A stretch of 28,059 nt of DNA from UBA1049 sp964525815 (GCA_964525815.1 CAZGJQ010000015.1:1-28059); one strand, 5' to 3'. Positions 18,405 to 27,174 are shown, numbered from the stretch's first letter. A program made the numbers and translations. The notes: generated by a model from the sequence alone, not told the origin.

Positions 18405-18451
18405 CTGTTTTTGTATAAAAAATAGCTGTTTTTATATTTTAATTTGTTTTT
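18405..18451. promoter_or_regulatory. Candidate AraC-type operator: direct CTGTTTTT repeats
   Basis: CTGTTTTT occurs at 18405-18412 and 18426-18433, exactly 21 bp apart, with a third copy (TTGTTTTT) at 18444-18451. Two helical turns between direct repeats is the usual AraC-family geometry. The repeats lie just upstream of the weak -35 of the GH109-like gene and inside the leader of the araC-type gene, so they could activate one and repress the other. Confidence 0.5.
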
Positions 18452-18453
18452 GG

Positions 18454-18482
18454 TTCTGTTATCTTAGAGTATAGCATAAAAT
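18454..18482 (+). promoter_or_regulatory. Weak -35 / good -10 promoter of the GH109-like gene
   Basis: TAAAAT (18477-18482) has only TTCTGT (18454-18459) 17 bases upstream. A strong -10 with a poor -35 next to putative activator sites is typical of activator-dependent promoters. Confidence 0.45.
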
Positions 18483-18496
18483 ATTCATTTTGTAAA
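18468..18496 (-). promoter_or_regulatory. Sigma-A promoter of the araC-type gene and sugar operon
   Basis: TTTACA (18496-18491), 17 bases and TATACT (18473-18468) on the minus strand, with a start near 18461. It overlaps the candidate plus-strand promoter. Confidence 0.7.
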
Positions 18497-18513
18497 CAGG
18501 AGTTTTGGAGAAC

Positions 18514-19770
18514 ATGAAAAACAAAAAGGTAAAAGTAGGGGTTATCGGATTAGGCTCGAGAGGGCTTGGTATTTTAAAGGGAATTCTCATGAAAATGTAC
18601 GAGGAAAACCTCATTGAAGTATTGGGAGTATGCGATTTTTACGAGGATAGGGCAAAAGCAGGCTTTGAATGCGTTAAGAGCGCAACCGGAAAAGAACCGA
18701 TCTGCTCGACCGATTACCGTGATATAATTAATATAAGTGAGATTGAAGCCGTTTTCGTAATGACCGCATGGGAGTCGCATATCGAGATATCAACCGCAGC
18801 CATGAAGGCAGGCAAGCAGGTCGGTGTAGAGGTAGGTGGAGCATACTCCATAAACGACTGCTTTAAGCTTGTAAGAGCCTTCGAAGAAACCGGCAAGCAC
18901 TGTATGATGCTGGAGAACTGCTGCTACGGCAGAAAAGAGCTTATGATACTAAACATGGTAAAGCAGGGTGTCTTTGGCGAGATTGTGCATTGCTCGGGCG
19001 GATACCTGCATGATTTGAGGGAAGAAATTGCCAACGGCGACATAAACCGCCATTATCGCCAAAGGAACTATTTTAACCGCAACTGCGAGAACTATCCTAC
19101 ACATGAACTGGGTCCGATTGCACAGATTCTCAATATTAACAGAGGAAACAGAATGCTCTACCTGACATCGGTTGCCTCCTGCTCAAAGGGACTGCACGAA
19201 TACATTGTGGAGAAAAGAGGAGCCGAGCATCCGCTTGCAAAGGCTGAGATTGCCCAGGGTGACATTGTTACTACCGTAATCAAATGTGCGGGAGGTCAAA
19301 CCATAGTGCTTACGCTGGACACCACTCTTCCCCGCTCATATTCGAGAGGGCTTACGGTCAGGGGAACAAAGGGAATGTACTGTGAGGACGGAAACTACAT
19401 TCATATGGACGGAGAGAGCGAATGGACGCCGGTTGCGGATAAGGTGAACAGCGCGGATAAATATGCCGAGCAGTACGAGCATCCCATGTGGGTGGAATAC
19501 AAAAAGAATCCCGTCAGCGGACATGACGGAATAGACTGGCTGGTTTATAACGCCTTTATAGACAGTGTGAAGAACAGCAGAATCCCGCCTATAGATACCT
19601 ACGACACCGCCTCCTGGATGTGTATTTCCGCATTGAGCGAGGAATCGATAGCCTGCGGCGGAATGCCCGTTAGCATTCCCGACTTCACAAACGGAAGGTG
19701 GATTGAGCGCACCGAAAGGAATGAGGGAAACGACAGTATTTATAGCTTGTCGAGGGTGGTAAGCGAGTAA
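18514..19770 (+). CDS. GH109-like NAD-dependent alpha-N-acetylgalactosaminidase (Gfo/Idh/MocA fold)
   Basis: A 418-residue protein. The Rossmann NAD site is GVIGLGSRGLGIL (9-21). The second domain matches GH109: CMMLENCCYGRKELMILNMV, then GEIVHCSGGYLHDLRE, NYPTHELGPIAQILNINRGN, TLPRSYSRGLTVRGTKGM and the C-terminal IPDFTNGRW. Glu134, Tyr164, His166, Tyr194 and His197 have the E-x29-Y-x-H and Y-x2-H spacings that I recall for active-site residues of the Elizabethkingia enzyme. GH109 enzymes release terminal GalNAc by an NAD-dependent elimination/addition mechanism. Unlike many gut members it has no Tat or Sec signal, so it would act in the cytoplasm. I start at ATG 18514 (AGGAG 11 bases upstream), not the TTG at 18505. 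An ordinary sugar oxidoreductase is the alternative. Confidence 0.85.
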   Translation: MKNKKVKVGVIGLGSRGLGILKGILMKMYEENLIEVLGVCDFYEDRAKAGFECVKSATGKEPICSTDYRDIINISEIEAVFVMTAWESHIEISTAAMKAGKQVGVEVGGAYSINDCFKLVRAFEETGKHCMMLENCCYGRKELMILNMVKQGVFGEIVHCSGGYLHDLREEIANGDINRHYRQRNYFNRNCENYPTHELGPIAQILNINRGNRMLYLTSVASCSKGLHEYIVEKRGAEHPLAKAEIAQGDIVTTVIKCAGGQTIVLTLDTTLPRSYSRGLTVRGTKGMYCEDGNYIHMDGESEWTPVADKVNSADKYAEQYEHPMWVEYKKNPVSGHDGIDWLVYNAFIDSVKNSRIPPIDTYDTASWMCISALSEESIACGGMPVSIPDFTNGRWIERTERNEGNDSIYSLSRVVSE

Positions 19771-19813
19771 ATATAGTCGCTCTATTAAACGCTTGAGTAA
19801 AATTACGCTCTAT

Positions 19814-19850
19814 AAAATCCGAAGCGGTTAATTCCACTCCGGATTTTTTT
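19814..19850 (+). terminator. Rho-independent terminator of the GH109-like gene
   Basis: AAAATCCG (19814-19821) pairs with CGGATTTT inside 19840-19847, followed by more T. The rest of 19771-19901 shows nothing else that I can support. Confidence 0.75.
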
Positions 19851-19901
19851 ACTTATCCCAACAATTATAGCAGATAAATCGCCAAGGCGGTTAAAAAGTA
19901 T

Positions 19902-20327
19902 TCACATTGTAAGAATGGTCAGTCCCTGTAATACCAAGTTCTCATACGCCGAAAAGGCTTCGTAATAATCCACCGGTCGTTCGCACTGGTGGATGCTTTT
20001 TTCTCCGAAATCAATGCGGCGGTTCACAGACAACAACGCTTTATCGCCGTCTATGCTTGAAAAGGAAAGAGTACAGCGGGTGTTCATTCCGCAGGTTATA
20101 ACACTGCTGCATTTAATCCTTCCGCTCAGCTCAAGACTCTGGGGGCAAATGATATAATCACACACGAGCTCATCCGCCAAACCATATCCCGCCTCTCCCA
20201 GCACGATAATGAAGTACTTTCTGTATAAAGCGTTTGTTTCCAGCCCAAAGAGCTGCTGTGCAAACCCCGGAAACCGTCTTCCGAATCCGTAAAGAAGAAT
20301 ATCAGGCGTATTGTTTTCCGAACTCAT
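19902..20327 (-). CDS. Uncharacterised 141-residue protein coupled to the NodB-like gene
   Basis: I do not recognise this protein. It begins MSSENNTPDILLYGFGRRFP and has no signal peptide or clear membrane helix. It has a hydrophobic beta-alpha core (YFIIVLGEAGYGLADELVCD), then ITCGMNTRCTLSFSSIDGDK and LLSVNRRIDFGEKSIHQCER, which look like beta-strands of a small domain. The start ATG at 20327 has AGGGAG eight bases upstream, and the gene overlaps the end of the upstream NodB-like gene by 26 bases. The two are therefore likely translated together and may work as a pair. Confidence 0.65.
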   Translation of the reverse strand: MSSENNTPDILLYGFGRRFPGFAQQLFGLETNALYRKYFIIVLGEAGYGLADELVCDYIICPQSLELSGRIKCSSVITCGMNTRCTLSFSSIDGDKALLSVNRRIDFGEKSIHQCERPVDYYEAFSAYENLVLQGLTILTM

Positions 20328-21033
20328 CCGTCTCACTCCCTATCTCATGTAAAAAGCTCTCTAACCCAATGCAGGTCATACCGTTTGAAATAGCTCCGCT
20401 AACAGCTCTTGCGAGCTTATAAGCGGTGCTGTCATCAATAACGCCCACGTCCACAATACTACCCCTTTGAATAATGTACATATCCTCCGATAATAACTCG
20501 ACATCATACGAAATGCAATATTGCCCGTAGGCGTTGAGTATTCTCAACAGAGTTTGATCAGGCTCGTAGGAGAACCGTACATATTTGGGATATTTTCCGT
20601 TTTGCTCAAAAAAGAGGTCATTGTTCTTGGCGATGTATTCCAGTACGGAGCTCCTTGCCTTGCTGTTTAATTTTTTGTCGATAAAAAGACCGTGAGAAGC
20701 GGCTTTGTTTAGCTTTTTTGCTATATCCCTGTTATGCTTTGCCCAGTCTGCATCCGCAAAAAAGGTTATATTCACGCCCAGTCCCTCACTAACAGTCAGC
20801 AAAAGCTCAATGTCCTTCTCATCCTCGTTACCGTATAAAGTGGCGGTAACTGCATATATATTTTCCTCGGTATAAACTGCCCGAACCGGATGAAGCAGCT
20901 GTCCGTCAGCCGTCCTCATATCACAGCCCCGCACAAGGGCGGAAGCAGCCGACATTACTGCAAAGATCAGAAGCAAAGAAATAAGCAGCTTCGCACGGTG
21001 TTTTTTATTTTTTACCAGAAACCTCAGTCTCAT
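20302..21033 (-). CDS. Membrane-anchored NodB-fold (polysaccharide deacetylase-like) protein lacking catalytic residues
   Basis: A 243-residue protein with a basic N-terminus and one TM/signal-anchor helix (about 14-36, LLISLLLIFAVMSAASALV), so the rest is extracytoplasmic. The pattern follows the NodB domain: YAVTATLYGNED (61-72) where VALTFDDGP is usual; ITFFADADWAKHNRDIAKKL (90-109) where ATFF-x-G-x-W-A-x5-V is usual; SHGLFIDKKL where the H-x3-H metal site should be; KYPKYVRFSYEP (148-159) where RPPYG is usual. The metal-binding DD and the His pair are gone, so hydrolysis is unlikely. The start ATG 21033 has GAGG at good spacing; ATG 21039 is too close. The fold is my inference from the motif order. 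Confidence 0.7.
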   Translation of the reverse strand: MRLRFLVKNKKHRAKLLISLLLIFAVMSAASALVRGCDMRTADGQLLHPVRAVYTEENIYAVTATLYGNEDEKDIELLLTVSEGLGVNITFFADADWAKHNRDIAKKLNKAASHGLFIDKKLNSKARSSVLEYIAKNNDLFFEQNGKYPKYVRFSYEPDQTLLRILNAYGQYCISYDVELLSEDMYIIQRGSIVDVGVIDDSTAYKLARAVSGAISNGMTCIGLESFLHEIGSETDEFGKQYA

Positions 21034-21133
21034 ACCCATCTTCCTCTGCTGCTGCTTAAAATTATTTACGGCTTATATATCGACCGCATATGATAAAATA
21101 TATTGCAGAGGAGCCGAGAATATACTAAGTAAG

Positions 21134-21685
21134 CTAATAAGCGTTTTGGTTCCAATCGGTATGAAAGGAGTATATGCTGTTGAACTCGGCTTGATTTATG
21201 AAGCTACACGGACTATCGTGCCGCGCTTTTATTTGGTTATCCTCGGTTACCGAAAAAAACACCTCTCCTTCTTCCTTTTCCGTACCCTCGTATGTCCATA
21301 TTTCATAACCCGGTTTGTTTTTATAGCTGCGCACAAAATATCTTTTAGTCGACTGCCAAAAGCCCTCATACATGTTCTGAGAATAGGTAACCGCACCGTC
21401 GGTTGCGAATCTGTATACCGATTCATAATTTGGCTCGCTGGAAACATCGCAGCATTTTATAAAGACATCATCTTCAAAATAACTGTCCGTATATTCGGGC
21501 TGGTTTGATTCCTCGGATACTGTTTCGGAAACAGCGGAGGCATCCGATATTTCTTTTGATTCTTCTTCGGAATAATCACTTATTGTTTCCGAAACCTCGA
21601 CGCTTATATCGTTACAGGAACTAAAAGACAGTATGGCGGCGGTTAAAAAAGCGAATATGATTACGATACCTGCAAGCTTCTTCAT
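21134..21685 (-). CDS. Predicted lipoprotein of unknown function
   Basis: A 183-residue protein with a lipoprotein-type signal sequence (MKKLAGIVIIFAFLTAAILS, then FSSC with Cys at 24). The lipobox is atypical at -3. A Ser/Glu-rich linker (about 27-65) carries repeated SETVSEES-like segments, typical of spacers that lift a domain off the membrane. The globular part (about 66-183) contains aromatic-rich strands (YRFATDGAVTYSQNMYEG; TKRYFVRSYKNKPGYEIWTY) and no motif that I recognise. ATG 21685 has GGAGG eight bases upstream. It stands alone, convergent with no neighbour. Confidence 0.72.
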   Translation of the reverse strand: MKKLAGIVIIFAFLTAAILSFSSCNDISVEVSETISDYSEEESKEISDASAVSETVSEESNQPEYTDSYFEDDVFIKCCDVSSEPNYESVYRFATDGAVTYSQNMYEGFWQSTKRYFVRSYKNKPGYEIWTYEGTEKEEGEVFFSVTEDNQIKARHDSPCSFINQAEFNSIYSFHTDWNQNAY

Positions 21686-21726
21686 TGATTATTCCTCCGT
21701 AAATATTATGTGCTTTATGCTTGTTT

Positions 21727-21755
21727 ATTATAAGATGACCTTCCTAACAAAAAAA
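21727..21755 (-). promoter_or_regulatory. Probable promoter of the lipoprotein gene
   Basis: TATAAT (21732-21727) on the minus strand with a T-rich, weak -35 17 bases upstream. The remaining part of the 239-base interval (21756-21862) is AT-rich and shows no supported gene. Confidence 0.45.
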
Positions 21756-21862
21756 CTCGGAGAGTGTCGGTGTATTTTTTTGTTTCTGATGTTTTATACC
21801 CTATTATAATAATAATGAGCTTTTTTTCCGTTTTTGTTTCACGAGCTTTTCTTTTTTTTGTT

Positions 21863-21898
21863 AAAAAGCGGCTGCCTTTGCCAAGACAGCCGCTTTTT
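21863..21898 (-). terminator. Rho-independent terminator of groESL
   Basis: A perfect 12-bp stem, AAAAAGCGGCTG (21863-21874) with CAGCCGCTTTTT (21887-21898), and a 12-nt loop. On the minus strand it is followed by a T-run, 27 bases after the groEL stop. Confidence 0.92.
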
Positions 21899-21924
21899 TA
21901 TCCTGATACTTGCTTATTTCCTTT

Positions 21925-23882
<1,958 letters not shown>

Positions 23883-23913
23883 TTATATTAACAAAAAAAT
23901 GTTTTGCTTATTT

Positions 23914-23942
23914 ATTTTACAAACAAATATTAAAAAAGTCAA
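23914..23942 (-). promoter_or_regulatory. Sigma-A promoter of groESL, without a CIRCE element
   Basis: TTGACT (23942-23937), 17 bases and TAAAAT (23919-23914) on the minus strand. The leader from about 23907 to the groES ATG is AT-rich. I find no TTAGCACTC-N9-GAGTGCTAA operator (HrcA) and no GGTCAAA tandem repeat (CtsR). Confidence 0.75.
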
Positions 23943-23961
23943 CACCCATTTTTTAATTTTT

Positions 23962-25092
23962 TTAGTTTCTGAAATATTGATATAAGCTGCATTTAATCAT
24001 GCCGTTATACAGCTTTCTGGTCTTGTCGCTTCTCCGTCCGAAGAATCGCTCAAGCTGTTCGTCCGAGCTTATTATATATAGCTGCCATTTAGGTATTTCC
24101 TGTTCAAAAACCTTACCCATAATGCCTAAAAGCTCTCTTGCACTGTTTATGTCTCCCAGCCGCTCGCCATATGGCGGGTTAGTAATGACGGTGCCTCTTG
24201 CTCCTTCTGCGGGAGACGTAAAGTCCTTTATATCCCTTGTATGCAAACGGACAACCCCAGATACTCCCGCCAAGGAGGCGTTCTTTTTAGCTGTATCTAT
24301 GCTTTTTTTATCAACATCATAGCCGTATACCTCTGTATACGGGAGCGTAACGGATGCTCTTGCTTTTTCCCGTGCCTTGTCCCACGCTCTCTTGGGAACA
24401 AGGGGAAAGCTCTCCGAAGCAAACGATCGATTTATACCCGGAGCAGTATTTGTAACCAGCAGCGCAGCCTCTATTGCAATGGTACCCGAGCCGCACATAG
24501 GGTCAACGATTATAACATTTTCTCTCGGTCGGGACAGCTTAACCATTGCAGCCGCAAGCGTCTCCCTCAACGGAGCCGAATTTCCCTGCATACGGTATCC
24601 CCGCTTATGCAGCCCCTCACCGCTGGTGTCTATCATAAGTATAGCCTTATCCTTGAGGATAAAAAACTCTATTTGATATTTTATTCCCGACTCCGAAAAT
24701 TGTTTTATCCCGTATGCGGAAGAAAGCCGATCAACGACCGCTTTTTTTACTATCCGCTGACAGTCCGGTACAGAATAGAGCTTTGATTTTATGGAGTGTC
24801 CCTTAACAGGGAACTCGTCATCCTTGCCGACAAGCTCCTCCCAACGAAGGGATTTTGTACCCTGATATAAATCCTCAAAGCTGTAAGCGTTAAACTCTCC
24901 GAGCTTTATATAAAGACGCTCGGCATATCTGAAGTTTATATTGCATTCGGCAATGCATTCCGCAGCATTTTCGTCCGGTACGCAAAAGGTAATCCTGCCG
25001 TCTATGGTGTCCAGCCGTTTGTAGCCCAGAGCGTCTATATCCTCGCCCGCAAGCCGTTCCAGACCGAACAGGCAGGTAGCAACAAGCTCCAT
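23962..25092 (-). CDS. THUMP-domain class I SAM-dependent RNA methyltransferase (RlmL N-domain / YpsC-like)
   Basis: A 376-residue methyltransferase. The N-terminal ferredoxin-like and THUMP RNA-binding region (about 1-160; MELVATCLFGLERLAGEDI) precedes the linker SGEGLHKRGYRMQGNSAPLR and a Rossmann methyltransferase domain. That domain has the SAM motif VDPMCGSGTIAIEAAL (about 196-211), the acidic loop YGYDVDKKSID and catalytic NPPYGERLG (about 305-313), which marks N2-guanine methylation. The closest characterised relative is the N-terminal half of RlmL, which makes m2G2445 in 23S rRNA. ATG 25092 has AAAGGA seven bases upstream. No terminator separates it from groES. Confidence 0.93.
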   Translation of the reverse strand: MELVATCLFGLERLAGEDIDALGYKRLDTIDGRITFCVPDENAAECIAECNINFRYAERLYIKLGEFNAYSFEDLYQGTKSLRWEELVGKDDEFPVKGHSIKSKLYSVPDCQRIVKKAVVDRLSSAYGIKQFSESGIKYQIEFFILKDKAILMIDTSGEGLHKRGYRMQGNSAPLRETLAAAMVKLSRPRENVIIVDPMCGSGTIAIEAALLVTNTAPGINRSFASESFPLVPKRAWDKAREKARASVTLPYTEVYGYDVDKKSIDTAKKNASLAGVSGVVRLHTRDIKDFTSPAEGARGTVITNPPYGERLGDINSARELLGIMGKVFEQEIPKWQLYIISSDEQLERFFGRRSDKTRKLYNGMIKCSLYQYFRN

Positions 25093-25134
25093 TTCATTGT
25101 CCTTTCAAAAAAAGCCTTCCTGCATATTATCATC

Positions 25135-25162
25135 AAAAATGCGGCTGTTCAGCCGCATTTTA
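25135..25162. terminator. Rho-independent terminator after hpf
   Basis: AAAATGCGGCT (25136-25146) pairs perfectly with AGCCGCATTTT (25151-25161) around a 4-nt loop. T-tract on the minus strand, 20 bases after the hpf stop. Confidence 0.9.
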
Positions 25163-25181
25163 TAGCTAATTTTATAAAATA

Positions 25182-25703
25182 TTATTCGGTTGGCTCTATT
25201 AATCCGTAATCGTTTTCCTTGCGCTTATATACCACATTCAAATAACCGGTCTCGGCGTTTCTGAAAAGAAAGAAGCTGTGAGACAAAAGATTCATCTGCA
25301 ATATCGCTTCCTCAACACTCATAGGCAGAATATTGAACTTTTTGGCCTTGCTTATTTTAATTTCGTCCTCCGCTTCCGAGAATTCCTCCGTGGTGAAAAA
25401 ATCCTTTTGCATGTAGACCTTTTTCTCAAGCCTGGTTCGGTTCTTCCTAATCTGCCTCTCGATTACATCGACCGCTTTGTCAAGAGCGCACATGTAATCC
25501 CTTTCGGCCTCCTCGGCTCTGAATATGGAGCCGTTATGATAAATTGTGATTTCAACCCTCTCACCTTTTCTCTGGCTTGCCAGAGTAACGGAAGCCTCGG
25601 TGTCTGAAGGAAAAAACTTGTCAAGCTTGCCGAGCTTCTTCTGAATTCTTGCTCTAACATCATCATTAAGGGTAAACTTTTTCGTGATAATCTTGATTGT
25701 CAT
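25182..25703 (-). CDS. hpf: Long-form ribosome hibernation promoting factor
   Basis: A 173-residue protein with the two-domain long-HPF layout. The N-terminal RaiA/HPF fold (about 1-95; MTIKIITKKFTLNDDVRARI, then KLGKLDKFFP and YMCALDKAVDVIERQIRKNR) blocks the decoding centre. A linker leads to the C-terminal dimerisation domain (about 115-170; KAKKFNILPMSVEEAILQMN, then SHSFFLFRNAETGYLNVVYK). It dimerises 70S ribosomes into inactive 100S particles in stationary phase. ATG 25703 has GGAGG five bases before it, so the start four codons upstream is rejected. It has its own promoter, a 130-base leader containing a small ORF, and its own terminator. Confidence 0.95.
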   Translation of the reverse strand: MTIKIITKKFTLNDDVRARIQKKLGKLDKFFPSDTEASVTLASQRKGERVEITIYHNGSIFRAEEAERDYMCALDKAVDVIERQIRKNRTRLEKKVYMQKDFFTTEEFSEAEDEIKISKAKKFNILPMSVEEAILQMNLLSHSFFLFRNAETGYLNVVYKRKENDYGLIEPTE

Positions 25704-25792
25704 AACAACCTCCACGCCCTACCGGGCATAAATAGCAATGAGAAGCTCGTGGAGGCACGCCTCGATGTACCTCTTTTACCGATATTCTTCAC
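25700..25792 (-). CDS. Leader ORF of 30 codons upstream of and overlapping hpf
   Basis: Starts GTG at 25792 with AAGGAG eight bases upstream (25806-25801), encodes a basic 30-residue peptide (VKNIGKRGTSRRASTSF, then LLFMPGRAWRLL), and stops with TGA overlapping the hpf ATG (ATGA). It lies between a good promoter and hpf, and its codons run through the hairpin that buries the hpf ribosome binding site. I do not recognise the peptide. Its likely role is translational control of hpf, not a product in its own right. The start signal is as good as those of the neighbouring real genes. Confidence 0.6.
   Translation of the reverse strand: MKNIGKRGTSRRASTSFSLLFMPGRAWRLL
25709..25773 (-). promoter_or_regulatory. 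Competing hairpins in the hpf leader (possible translational attenuator)
   Basis: On the minus strand CCTCCACG (25755-25748) pairs perfectly with CGTGGAGG (25716-25709), which contains the hpf Shine-Dalgarno sequence. Between them GCCC-GGTA-GGGC can form a small inner hairpin. The same CCTC can instead pair upstream, as GAGGTAC (25773-25767) with GTGCCTC (25758-25752), one G-U pair and an 8-nt loop. The two structures exclude each other, so hpf translation could be switched. Confidence 0.55.
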
Positions 25793-25838
25793 GCTAGTTT
25801 CTCCTTTTTTATTAAATTAAGGGTATCAACCTAATACT

Positions 25839-25867
25839 ATATTACCATATTTTTCTGATTCTGTCAA
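25839..25867 (-). promoter_or_regulatory. Sigma-A promoter of the hpf leader transcript
   Basis: TTGACA (25867-25862), 17 bases and TAATAT (25844-25839) on the minus strand, start near 25832. It begins only 5 bases after the end of the fumarase alpha gene. Confidence 0.8.
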
Positions 25868-25872
25868 GGCGG

Positions 25873-26703
25873 TCATAGCGTTATTTCCGCATGTCTTGTT
25901 ACATGACAGGAGATATTTACCGCTACCGGAAGGGAGGCGATATGCGTCGGGAAGCTCTCAATATTTACTCCCAGTGCTGTTGTGCTCCCTCCCAGACCCT
26001 GCACTCCGATTCGGGTACTGTTTACCTCTTTAAGTATTTTATCTTCAAGCTCCTTGTGCTTCTCTCCGCCTCCTATATCCCTGCACAGCGCCTTCTTGGC
26101 AAGCAAACAGGAATACTCAAAGGTTCCCCCTATTCCTATACCAATAACCATGGGAGGGCATGCGTTTCCGCCTGCAAGCCTGACTGTTTCCACCACGAAA
26201 TCTATTATATCCGTCTCTGTCGCGGAAGGGGTAAACATACGCTGTCTGCTCATGTTTTCGCTGCCGAAGCCCTTTGGAACTGCAATGAGCCTGACCTTGT
26301 CTCCCTGCGTGATTTCCGTATATATTATAGCCGGAGTATTATCCTCGGTATTCACCCTGCTCAGAGGATCTACTACCGATTTTCTCAGCGCTCCCTCCGA
26401 ATAAGCCAGACGAACACCCTCATTGACAGCATCCCGAAGCAATCCGCCCGACAAGTGTACTTCCTGACCTATTTCTGCAAAAACAACCGCCATTCCCGTA
26501 TCCTGACAAATGGGTATGTCTTCGTTTTGTGCTATATCGGCATTTCTCTCCAGGATATTAAGAATGCTTTTTGCTCCCTCCCTTTCCTCATTGTGCCTGC
26601 ATTCCCTAAGCCTTGTGAGAATATCCTCGGGGAGTATATAATTCGCTCTTATAAACAGCTCCTTTACCGCAAGCGTTATCTCGGAAGTATTTAATATCCG
26701 CAC
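25873..26703 (-). CDS. Class I fumarate hydratase / L(+)-tartrate dehydratase alpha subunit
   Basis: A 276-residue subunit of a two-part [4Fe-4S] hydro-lyase that interconverts fumarate and malate (or dehydrates tartrate). Cluster cysteines are about 66 (IPICQDTGMAVVF), 182 (GGNACPPMVIGIGIGG) and 266 (VAVNISCHVTRHAE). Other blocks are FGSENMSRQRMFTPSA and TRIGVQGLGGSTTALGV. GTG 26703 has AAGGAG eight bases upstream. The beta subunit gene normally follows directly, but here the next gene is hpf with its own promoter, and no beta subunit is in the window. The enzyme therefore needs a distant partner. Confidence 0.92.
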   Translation of the reverse strand: MRILNTSEITLAVKELFIRANYILPEDILTRLRECRHNEEREGAKSILNILERNADIAQNEDIPICQDTGMAVVFAEIGQEVHLSGGLLRDAVNEGVRLAYSEGALRKSVVDPLSRVNTEDNTPAIIYTEITQGDKVRLIAVPKGFGSENMSRQRMFTPSATETDIIDFVVETVRLAGGNACPPMVIGIGIGGTFEYSCLLAKKALCRDIGGGEKHKELEDKILKEVNSTRIGVQGLGGSTTALGVNIESFPTHIASLPVAVNISCHVTRHAEITL

Positions 26704-26722
26704 CTTAGCTTCTCCTTATGCT

Positions 26723-26761
26723 AAAAAAATAAAGGGTGAAGCAAATCCACCCGTCCTTTAT
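26723..26761 (-). terminator. Probable Rho-independent terminator after yabR
   Basis: On the minus strand ATAAA and GGGTG (with a 4-nt bulge between them) pair with CACCC and TTTAT, followed by T7 (26729-26723). Moderate stem; some read-through into the fumarase gene is possible. Confidence 0.6.
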
Positions 26762-27174
26762 GTTCTTCTGTTCTTTTTGCTGCTTATTCCCCGTTTGGAC
26801 TGAACTCCTTTTTTTATATCCGACATTTTGTCATCGCTCATTATCTTGAACTTATGCATCATATCCTCAAAGCTCTGGGTGGCAGGCTCCTGCTTACTAA
26901 AGAAGTCATCGGGGGAAGCGTTACTCATATCCGAACCATTTTCGTTCGCTCGTCTAAGAGAAAGGGCAATCCTTCCCTTATCGTCAACCGACAGAACAAC
27001 CGCCTCCACCTCCTGATCAACCTTTAGAAACGCGTTTATGTCATTGACGAAATCCTTAGAAATTTCAGAAATATGAACCAATCCGGTCTTGCCGCCCTCA
27101 AGCGCAATAAACGCCCCGAAGCCGGTAATTCCGGATACCCTGCCCTTCACTGTCGAGCCTATTTCAAACTGCAT
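26758..27174 (-). CDS. yabR: S1-domain RNA-binding protein, YabR-like
   Basis: A 138-residue protein. Residues 1-75 are an S1 RNA-binding OB fold (FEIGSTVKGRVSGITGFGAF, then GGKTGLVHISEIS, VDQEVEAVVLSVDDKGRIAL and SLRR). The tail is polar and ends in a Lys/Arg stretch (SKRGISSKKNRR). Position after divIC matches Bacillus subtilis yabR, a general-stress-type S1 protein that probably binds ribosomes or RNA. ATG 27174 has GGAGG 14 bases upstream, longer than ideal, and sits 20 bases after divIC. Confidence 0.88.
   Translation of the reverse strand: MQFEIGSTVKGRVSGITGFGAFIALEGGKTGLVHISEISKDFVNDINAFLKVDQEVEAVVLSVDDKGRIALSLRRANENGSDMSNASPDDFFSKQEPATQSFEDMMHKFKIMSDDKMSDIKKGVQSKRGISSKKNRRT

Noticed and set aside
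21756..21862. Possible small gene or RNA in the AT-rich interval between the lipoprotein promoter and the groESL terminator
   Set aside because: No open frame with a ribosome binding site and no convincing structured element on either strand.
25891..26694. Long plus-strand open frame (267 codons) opposite the fumarase alpha gene
   Set aside because: The opposite strand encodes a protein with all three cluster cysteines and family motifs. The antisense product has no recognisable pattern, and such shadows are common in this composition.
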